Positions 1 through 6,800 of a stretch of 7,595 nucleotides of DNA are shown one piece after another. The notes under the pieces are model-generated. The model did no database searches. It was not told the DNA's origin and saw only the letters and a list, made by a program, of their open reading frames with translations. The number at the start of each line of letters is the position of its first letter. The first letter of the stretch is position 1. The DNA is from JBLIKP01 sp047635375 (GTDB lineage: Bacteria; Bacteroidota; Bacteroidia; Sphingobacteriales; Sphingobacteriaceae): positions 1-7,595 of the forward strand of contig JBLIKP010000101.1 of the NCBI GenBank assembly GCA_047635375.1. The letters are read 5' to 3'. The position numbers and the translations under genes are program-made.

Positions 1-1207
1 TTGTCTTCGCGTGATCGTCTTTTTTATCTCCAAAATGGATTCGACAGTCACGTAATTTCTTGTTGTGCAGGTTGGCTTTCTTGGCGCGTTGGTTGGCGAG
101 CTTTTTTATTCCTGCCATATCCTTACGTTCCTTTTCAGACTGTTGAATACGCTTAAGAAGGGCATCGGCTGTAGCCGAATTTCTATGCAGGTAATTATCC
201 AACTCGACTTTCATGAAATCGTTAATCCAGGTTCGCATTGTCGGCCCGCCGGGACCATTTGTTGCCGATCCCAACTTAGTTTTGGTCTGCGATTCAAATA
301 CGGGCTCAATTACCCTCACACTTATTGCAGAAACAATGGAAGATCTAACGTCACTTGCATCAAAATTCTTATTATAAAACTCGCGCACAGTCTTTACCAC
401 AGCCTCTCTAAAGGCCGCTTGATGTGTTCCACCTTGGGTTGTATGTTGTCCGTTTACGAAAGAGTAATATTCCTCCCCATATTGGTTTCCGTGAGTCATG
501 GCCACCTCAATATCACCGCTTTTAAGGTGGATAATTGGATAGCGAATATTATCATCAGTATTAGCCTGAAGGAGGTCTAAAAGTCCGTTTTGAGAAAAGA
601 ATTTTTCTCCGTTAAGCTTAAGCGTCAGCCCAGAATTCAGGTAGGCATAGTTCCAGAGCATTTTCTCGACATACTCGAAAATGAATCGGAAATTTTTAAA
701 AATCGCCCCATCAGGAGTGAAAACAGATTCAGTTCCATTCCTTTCAGAAGTCGCCAAAATCTCATGGTCTTTGGTAAGATTTCCTTGCTCAAATTCAGCA
801 ACTTTAACTTGCCCTTCTCTAAACGAGCGGACCTTAAAAAAATCTGAAAGTGCATTTACAGCCTTGGTTCCAACTCCATTTAATCCAACAGACTTTTGGA
901 AAGCGTCAGAATCATATTTACCGCCAGTATTGATTTTAGAAACGCAGTCAATCACCTTACCCAAAGGAATTCCACGTCCGTAATCTCTTACCTTAACTTC
1001 TTTATCGTTAATGGTGATATCAATTGTTCTACCACCTCCCATCACAAATTCATCGATTGAGTTATCGACAATCTCCTTAATTAATACATAAATCCCATCA
1101 TCGGCGGCTGAGCCATCGCCCAACTTCCCGATGTACATCCCTGGTCTAAGCCTTATATGCTCTTTCCAATCGAGTGATCGTATGTTATCTTCAGTATAAT
1201 TAGCCAT
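1..1207 (-). CDS. parE: DNA topoisomerase IV subunit B (ParE), N-terminal 402 codons, partial
   Basis: This is the ATPase subunit of topoisomerase IV, which with ParC decatenates and relaxes daughter chromosomes in the cytoplasm. The frame opens at ATG 1207-1205 and stays open to the left window edge. The GHKL ATPase domain fills about residues 15-220: EIVDNSIDE at 45-53 holds the presumed catalytic Glu45 and Mg-binding Asn49, DYGRGIP lies at 75-81, and the glycine-rich ATP lid is GLNGVGTKAVNALS at 108-121. The transducer domain follows, with the ATP-contacting QTK loop (QTKTKLGS) at 307-314. The HNKKLRDC block at 381-388 is the segment just before the Toprim domain, so Toprim and the C-terminus (roughly 200 residues, by family length) lie outside the window. 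ParE rather than GyrB is chosen from the TEDNIRSLDWKEHIRLRPGM start and the GLNGVGTKAVNALS lid, both typical of Bacteroidota ParE as I recall it. No frameshift or missing catalytic residue is seen. Confidence 0.95.
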   Translation of the reverse strand, partial: MANYTEDNIRSLDWKEHIRLRPGMYIGKLGDGSAADDGIYVLIKEIVDNSIDEFVMGGGRTIDITINDKEVKVRDYGRGIPLGKVIDCVSKINTGGKYDSDAFQKSVGLNGVGTKAVNALSDFFKVRSFREGQVKVAEFEQGNLTKDHEILATSERNGTESVFTPDGAIFKNFRFIFEYVEKMLWNYAYLNSGLTLKLNGEKFFSQNGLLDLLQANTDDNIRYPIIHLKSGDIEVAMTHGNQYGEEYYSFVNGQHTTQGGTHQAAFREAVVKTVREFYNKNFDASDVRSSIVSAISVRVIEPVFESQTKTKLGSATNGPGGPTMRTWINDFMKVELDNYLHRNSATADALLKRIQQSEKERKDMAGIKKLANQRAKKANLHNKKLRDCRIHFGDKKDDHAKT

Positions 1208-1240
1208 AGGGTATTTTTTGGGTAAGTTTAAAAATCAACC

Positions 1241-1264
1241 GCAAAGTAGCAGAACCGACTTTGC
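1241..1264. repeat. 7-bp inverted repeat upstream of parE
   Basis: GCAAAGT (1241-1247) and ACTTTGC (1258-1264) form a perfect inverted repeat with a 10-bp spacer, 34-57 bp upstream of the parE start. On the minus strand the arm nearer parE reads CTACTTTGC. This resembles the Bacteroidota -7 element TAnnTTTG but is one base short in its internal spacing, and no TTTG -33 element sits at the expected distance. It could be an operator, part of a promoter, or chance. The rest of 1208-1399 is AT-rich and holds no gene that I can see. Confidence 0.3.
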
Positions 1265-1372
1265 ATAGATTGGCTTATTCCCCCAAAAATAGGATTTTAA
1301 ATAAAACCATCCTTCAAAAGATTTCAACATTTTAACCTCCAAATTGCACATGGTTCATTTCACCAAATTTGT

Positions 1373-1380
1373 TAATTTCG
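1373..1380 (+). promoter_or_regulatory. weak -7-like element upstream of the O-antigen ligase gene
   Basis: TAATTTCG matches the Bacteroidota primary-sigma -7 consensus TAnnTTTG at all but one defined base, and ends 19 bp before the ATG at 1400. No TTTG lies 19-21 bp upstream, so the -33 element is missing or degenerate. This is a candidate from pattern matching only. Confidence 0.2.
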
Positions 1381-1399
1381 CATCGAGTAAACTCAAAAC

Positions 1400-2716
1400 A
1401 TGAACACTTTCTTAGGCCAAAGTCAAAAATTATTTTTTGTTGCGATGATAATCATCGCCGCCTTTATGCCCTTTTGGAACTTAGGCGTGAATATTGGGGT
1501 TGGAATGCTCGCCGCTGCTTGGTTAATTTCTGCAGATTTCAGATCTAAAATCAAGACTTTCAAGGCTCGTCCGCTTTTTTGGCTTTTGCCGATACTTTTT
1601 CTAATCTGCCTATTGGGGCTTTTGTACTCTTCCAACCAAACGGAAGCCTTTAAAGACCTTGGAGTAAAATTACCCTTACTTCTGGTGCCTTTAATTTTCG
1701 GGTCATCAAAAGTCGTAAGTCGAGCCCAACTTGGGGTAATTATGAAAGTCTTTATCGGGGCCTGCCTCGTGGCTTGTTTTTACTGTCTTTTCATGGCGGG
1801 TTATTATAATGTTCAAGAGGGCTATACTCTTTCGTATTTTTTGGGACGGATTTTTGGTGACACCCCAATGCTTGGAGAATATGCCTACTTCAATTACGAA
1901 CATTTCACCTACCATTATTTTTCTACACCCTTAAAATTTCAACCCATATATTTTTCTCTTTTCTTAACACTTGCTGCTTATTTTTCAATTTGGCTAGCTT
2001 GGGAAAACAAACGCGTTGGGAATTCAGAATTTACCAAACGAGGGATAATCCTCTTCGTGTTTTTCTTTGTGATTATCATGCTCCTTAGTTCTAGATCACA
2101 ATCAATGGTATTTATTTTTACCAGCGTTTTATGGGCGATTGTTTGGGCGATAAAAAACAAGAAACTAATTCTGGGGCTCTCGGTTGGTGGGATGGTTGTT
2201 CTTTTTGGGATGATGATGATAATGTTTAATCCCATTAACAAAAGCAGGTTTACTGAAATGGTAGATATGGAAAATACCTACGAAGAAACTGAATGGATGG
2301 GCAGGTCATTACGACTTCAAAAATGGCTATACGCTTTAGAATTAATTAAAGAAAATCCGGTAATCGGGGTTGGAGTTGGTGATGCACCTGATGAACTAAT
2401 GCGCATTTACGCTAAAAATGATTTCCATATAGGGCTAAAGAACAAATTCAATTCCCATAATGAATACCTTCAATTCGCCATCCACAGTGGTGTTTTAGGC
2501 CTTCTTTTTCTTTTATTCTCACTCGCCTATCCCGCCTGGGTTGGGCTAAAAAGTCAAAAGAATTTATTCTTGGCTTTTGTAATCCTTTTCTCCTTGTCTT
2601 TAATTACCGAAGCTATGTTTGAGCGCACCAAGGGATTAATGTTCTTTACCTTTTTCTATTCAATATTGGCAGGGTTTTTCATTTATCCTGAAACGGAAGA
2701 AAGCTTAAATCAATAG
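1400..2716 (+). CDS. O-antigen ligase/polymerase family membrane protein (Wzy_C-type)
   Basis: This is a complete 438-residue inner-membrane protein of the O-antigen ligase/polymerase superfamily. Members transfer or polymerise undecaprenyl-linked glycans on the periplasmic face. About ten to twelve hydrophobic segments are visible, among them residues 11-44, 58-76, 89-101, 112-133, 182-200, 215-230, 235-251, 256-276, 364-382 and 389-404. The family pattern is clear: an Arg-containing SSRSQ (230-234) after a membrane helix; a large periplasmic loop at about 277-360 carrying GRSLRLQKW (301-309), ENPVIGVGVGD (318-328) and FNSHNEYLQ (350-358, with the conserved His353); then SGVLGL (363-368). 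EAMFERTKG (404-412) leads into the last helix. The ATG at 1400 gives a typical short cytosolic N-terminus. Whether it acts as a WaaL ligase, a Wzy polymerase or on another glycan cannot be told from sequence. No glycosyltransferase or other polysaccharide gene adjoins it. Its stop overlaps the convergent tsaD stop. Confidence 0.85.
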   Translation: MNTFLGQSQKLFFVAMIIIAAFMPFWNLGVNIGVGMLAAAWLISADFRSKIKTFKARPLFWLLPILFLICLLGLLYSSNQTEAFKDLGVKLPLLLVPLIFGSSKVVSRAQLGVIMKVFIGACLVACFYCLFMAGYYNVQEGYTLSYFLGRIFGDTPMLGEYAYFNYEHFTYHYFSTPLKFQPIYFSLFLTLAAYFSIWLAWENKRVGNSEFTKRGIILFVFFFVIIMLLSSRSQSMVFIFTSVLWAIVWAIKNKKLILGLSVGGMVVLFGMMMIMFNPINKSRFTEMVDMENTYEETEWMGRSLRLQKWLYALELIKENPVIGVGVGDAPDELMRIYAKNDFHIGLKNKFNSHNEYLQFAIHSGVLGLLFLLFSLAYPAWVGLKSQKNLFLAFVILFSLSLITEAMFERTKGLMFFTFFYSILAGFFIYPETEESLNQ

Positions 2717-3714
2717 GGCATCCGCGGAAGCGGACTCACATCATTCGTGGTAAATTCTTTCTTCAAATATTTGTAATATCCTGTTATTGCAATCATTCCT
2801 GCATTATCAGTACAGTATTGAAAATCAGGAATGTAAGTCTCCCAACCTTCGGCGACCGCCATATCAGTCAAATACTTTCTAAGGAAAGAATTGGCGCTAA
2901 CCCCGCCTGCCACGGCTACCTGGGTTACTTTTAATTCGTTGGCGGCCTTTTTTACTTTGTTGAGGAGGGTTGTCACAATTCTATGCTGAATTGAAGCGCA
3001 AATATCATTCAAATTCTCATTTATGAACTCAGGGTTCTTATGCATTTCTCTTCGAACAAAATAAAGAATAGACGTTTTTAATCCGCTAAAGCTAAAATCA
3101 AAACCGCCGACCTTAGCTTCTGGGAATGGGAATCTATGAATATCGCCGAGATTGGCATATTTATCTACCAAGGGACCACCAGGGTATGGGAGATTCAAAA
3201 TCTTCGCCGACTTATCAAATGCTTCACCAGCGGCATCGTCTTGTGTGCTTCCCACGATTTCCATATCGAAGTAATCCCTCACAAGAACAATTTGAGTATG
3301 CCCACCAGAAACGGTCAAACATAAAAACGGAAATTTAGGTTTCGGGTCGTCAATAAAATGGGCGAAAATATGAGCTTGAATATGGTTAACCTCTATGATT
3401 GGGATATCCAATCCTGAAGCAAAAGATTTTGCGAAACAAGTCCCCACCAAAAGCGGGCCCAATAGTCCGGGACCACGCGTAAATGCGATGGCACTTAAAT
3501 CTTCTTTTTTTACACCCCCTTTTTCAATTGCGCTTTGCACCACCGGGATAATATTTTGTTGATGTGCCCTTGATGCTAATTCGGGAATTACCCCTCCATA
3601 TTCCTTGTGAACATCTTGCCCAGCAACAACATTTGACTTCACTTTGCCATCTATAACAATTGACGCGGAAGTGTCGTCACACGAAGATTCAATACCTAAA
3701 ATTACCATTGCCAT
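2710..3714 (-). CDS. tsaD: tRNA N6-adenosine threonylcarbamoyltransferase TsaD
   Basis: This complete 334-residue protein is the ASKHA-fold subunit that transfers threonylcarbamoyl from threonylcarbamoyl-AMP to A37 of ANN-decoding tRNAs, forming t6A in the cytoplasm with TsaB and TsaE. Visible motifs in order are GIESSCDDT (7-15), GGVIPELASR (40-49), RGPGLLGPLLVG (80-91), the metal-binding NHIQAH with His111 and His115, LTVSGGHT (133-140), DDAAGEAFDK (159-168), GGVSANSFLR (270-279) and TDNAGMIA (302-309) with metal-binding Asp303. Length and motif spacing match bacterial TsaD, and every key residue is present. The start is ATG 3714-3712; an in-frame ATG two codons later (3708) is a possible alternative, both lying just before the first beta strand. 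The gene is convergent with the ligase gene, overlapping it by 7 bp at the stops, and divergent from tamB. TsaB and TsaE are not encoded in the window. Confidence 0.97.
   Translation of the reverse strand: MAMVILGIESSCDDTSASIVIDGKVKSNVVAGQDVHKEYGGVIPELASRAHQQNIIPVVQSAIEKGGVKKEDLSAIAFTRGPGLLGPLLVGTCFAKSFASGLDIPIIEVNHIQAHIFAHFIDDPKPKFPFLCLTVSGGHTQIVLVRDYFDMEIVGSTQDDAAGEAFDKSAKILNLPYPGGPLVDKYANLGDIHRFPFPEAKVGGFDFSFSGLKTSILYFVRREMHKNPEFINENLNDICASIQHRIVTTLLNKVKKAANELKVTQVAVAGGVSANSFLRKYLTDMAVAEGWETYIPDFQYCTDNAGMIAITGYYKYLKKEFTTNDVSPLPRMPY
2721..2734 (+). other. small GC-rich hairpin just after the ligase stop codon
   Basis: TCCGC (2721-2725), loop GGAA, GCGGA (2730-2734) forms a perfect 5-bp stem starting 5 nt after the ligase stop at 2716. 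No T-tract follows, so it does not qualify as a standard intrinsic terminator for the plus strand. It also lies inside the tsaD coding sequence, near codons for its C-terminal SPLPRMPY. A role at the 3' end of the ligase mRNA is possible but unsupported. Confidence 0.25.
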
Positions 3715-3761
3715 AACGCAAAATTAAAAAAATTAAGCTCCACGAGGTCTAAAAAAAAGTT

Positions 3762-3793
3762 TTTGAACACAAAATAAAAGTGTTTTACGTTAT
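3762..3793 (+). promoter_or_regulatory. candidate Bacteroidota-type promoter for tamB
   Basis: TTTG at 3762-3765 is followed after 20 bp by TACGTTAT (3786-3793). That spacing matches the Bacteroidota sigma-factor layout TTTG-N19/20-TAnnTTTG; the -7 element matches four of six defined bases. It would start transcription near 3800, about 50 nt before the proposed tamB start. The -7 element lies inside the stem-loop described next. The call rests on pattern and spacing only. Confidence 0.25.
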
Positions 3794-3809
3794 AAAAACT
3801 GCACTTTTA
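3775..3809. repeat. stem-loop in the tsaD/tamB divergent region
   Basis: TAAAAGTG (3775-3782) and CACTTTTA (3802-3809) are perfect inverted arms. Inside them TTTTA (3783-3787) pairs with TAAAA (3793-3797) around the loop CGTTA, leaving a 4-nt bulge (3798-3801). The structure overlaps the candidate tamB -7 element and could be an operator for one or both divergent genes, or a leader hairpin. It is AT-rich, so chance pairing is a real alternative. The remaining intergenic sequence (3715-3849) is AT-rich with no supported gene. Confidence 0.35.
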
Positions 3810-3849
3810 ATCCAAAATTTGCATCATTCGTTAATATTTAACGATTTTA

Positions 3850-6800
3850 CTGTCTCCTATCAAACGTATACTAAAGATAATCGCCACCATTTTGCTAACG
3901 TTAATCGTCCTGATTTTCGTTACATACCTGCTTTTCAGGACATCACCGGTGCAGAATTTTGTTTCTGAAAAAGTAGCGAATTATTTATCCCAAGAATTAA
4001 AAGCACAAATTACAGTTGAAGGTGTAGATGTAAGGCTTTTCAAAACTGTGGTTTTGGAAGAATTATACATTGAAGACCAACGAAAAGAAACTTTGCTTAA
4101 GGCAAAAGAATTTAGCTTAAGTATTTCAAGCTTCGACTTAGATAAAGGGAAATTTAAAATTGGTTCGCTAGGGTTAATCAATGGGGAATTTAATTTAAAA
4201 CGCCATGAAGGTGATTCTGGGACAAACATGCAGTTTATCCTAGATTATTTTAAAACCGAAAAGGACTCAACTAAACCAAAAAAGAAGTTTGTTTTTGAAG
4301 TAAGGGCAACAGAAATTTATAATTCTAAGTTTACCTATCGCAATTTTACAAGGGAGAAATCAAAAAACAAGCTTGATTTTAACGACCTAAACGTCCAAAA
4401 GATAAATGGACTAATCGAAAACACCATTATTGACGGCAAGAGGATCACCTCCAACATCACACGTTTCGATTTTGAGGAAAAAAGCGGGTTTATACTATCA
4501 AAACTTAAGGCCCAAGTGCTTATCGACTCCGGGATAATAAATCTTGCAAATTTAAACCTGATCACCCCACATTCCGAAATCAAGGATTATTTTAAAATGA
4601 CTTTTGATTCTTGGACCGACTTTGACGATTATGTGAGATTGGTTTCTAACGAAGCGAACTTCGTCAAGTCTACAATTTCAGGCATAGACCTCGCCTATTT
4701 CGCCAAGCAGATAAAAACTAAAGAAAATATTTCTTTAGATGGAGAAGTTAAAGGAAAAATCAGCCGTCTACGTGGAAAGGGCATGAGGATTTCGGCTGGA
4801 AAATCAACTAAAATATTAGGGGATTTCAGAATTAACGGTCTTCCTATCCTCTCTGAAACCTTCATCGATTTTAAAATGGATGAAATTATTTCGGACACCC
4901 GCGAGCTGGAGAAACTAATAAATGCATTTGTTGTTGGCTCCAACCCAATTAACTTCCCTCCAAAAATCAAGGAACTTGGGGTAGTTAGATTTACTGGGCG
5001 TTACACTGGGTTTGTTAATGATTTTGTAGCCAACGGGAAATTCAACACTAGTGTTGGGCAGGTAATTAGCGATATTAACTTAAAGATACCCTCAGAAGGG
5101 ATCCCTAAATACTCCGGTAATATTGAGTTCTTCAATTTAAATATTGGAAAACTTTCGGGAAGTAAATACTTAGGACGGACTTCCTTCAAAGGGACCTTAT
5201 CAGGACAAGGCGCGACCCTAAAAACGGTAAAAGCTAATTTAAAAGCCAATATACAATCCATAACCATAAACGATTATGACTACAATAATGTAAAACTGAA
5301 TGGGGAATTCAACAAGCAGCTTTTTAATGGAGAAGTTTTAATTAACGACAAAAACATTAACCTTGATTTCCTTGGTAGTATTGACTTTAATAAAACTCTG
5401 CCTCAGTTTAATTTCAGCGCGAAAATTGAGAAGACAAACTTAAAAGCCTTAAACCTTACCAAGGATTCAGCAATTATATCCTCCACCATTGTCACCAATT
5501 TTTTTGGGGATAACATAGACGATTTACAAGGAAAAATAAAAATTGACAGCACAACCTTTACTAATGAACGCGGAGAATACCTAGTAAACTCCCTTGAAGT
5601 GAGATCCAGCGACCTTCCAAACAATACAAAACGACTAGTAATTTTATCTGAAATTGGGGATTTGGACTTAGAAGGACAGTACAATTTAAGAACGCTTGTC
5701 CAATCGGTAAAGCAAACCATAAATACCTACGCACCCTCCCTGGAATGGATGCCAAAATCACCGGTAAAGGCTCAAGATTTTAGATTCACGTTCAACCTAA
5801 ATAACCCAGACATTATCACCAGTATTTTCTTACCAAAATTAAAAGTCGACAACAAAGGAACGTTTAATGGACGCTTCTCAACGTATGAAAACAAGTTGGA
5901 AGTTTCAGGGAGTTTAGATCAAATCACCTATGGCGATCTGGTATTTAACAAAGTAATTATCGATGAGGAAAACAACGGTATCCTGGCAATTAACCTTGCT
6001 TGTGAGGAAATGCTTTTCAAGGATAGCATTAACATTAAAAACATTGTTATTTCCAATATTATCTCAGACGACTTTCTAACCTTTAACGTTAAGTTATCTA
6101 ATAAAGGGGACGCAAATCAGCTCGATTTAAACGGTGAAATTGCCTTTAAGGATACAATTTCGAAATTAAGTATTCTGCCATCAGAGATTCAGGTAAACTA
6201 CCATAAATGGAAGATTAAGGATAGGTTCAATATTATTTTTGGACAAGGGCAAACCTTTGTAAATAACTTCGCCCTCACAAAAGGTGAAGAAGCTTTGATT
6301 GTTCAGGGAATTATTTCGGATAATTTATCAGATAGAATCCAGGTAGACATTCAAAACTTCAACCTTACAAACCTTAACAGTATTGCTGAGAAATTCAATT
6401 TCTCCATTGGAGGAAAGGTTAACGGAAATGCCGTGGTATATGGCTTAGCTGGAAAAAGTATTTTACATTCCTCCCTCTTGGTGTCTGATTTAGTTTATAA
6501 ATCAGACACCATAGGTGATGCGCTTTTAAAGTCAAATTGGGATAGAAATCGATCAATAATCGAGTTTTCCGGAGCAATTACTAATGAAAAATTAAGGACA
6601 GTTGATATTGTAGGGACCTTAAAAACCGACAGAGACGAAGATAATTTAGATGCTCGAATTCTATTAGACCAAACCAATCTAAGCCTCTTTGAGGTGCCAC
6701 TTTCGGCGGTTTTAAGTGATGTTTCGGGGACGGCGGTGGCGAGACTTGATGTTTCAGGGTCATTGAATAAGCCTGAGGTTACAGGGAATTTACAGCTCGA

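Noticed and set aside
65..983. Plus-strand open frames across 65-983
   Set aside because: They lie opposite the strongly conserved ParE reading frame, and their translations show no protein-like composition or motif; they are antisense shadows.
3861..3868. Exact minus-strand TAnnTTTG match (TACGTTTG) as a tsaD promoter
   Set aside because: No TTTG lies at the -33 distance; the site falls within the proposed tamB N-terminal coding region and would give an unusually long tsaD leader of about 140 nt.
3780..3968. Possible 62-codon plus-strand small protein starting at GTG 3780
   Set aside because: It overlaps the tamB N-terminus in another frame, and its translation shows no domain or membrane pattern, while the tamB frame explains the sequence well from about 3850.
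4649..4664. Small hairpin ACGAAG-CGAA-CTTCGT inside tamB
   Set aside because: A 6-bp stem of this kind is likely by chance in several kilobases, and nothing nearby supports a function.
3981..6763. Multiple minus-strand open frames opposite tamB
   Set aside because: They are antisense to a continuous, family-consistent TamB frame, rich in Ser/Phe/Leu from complementary codons, and without recognisable motifs.
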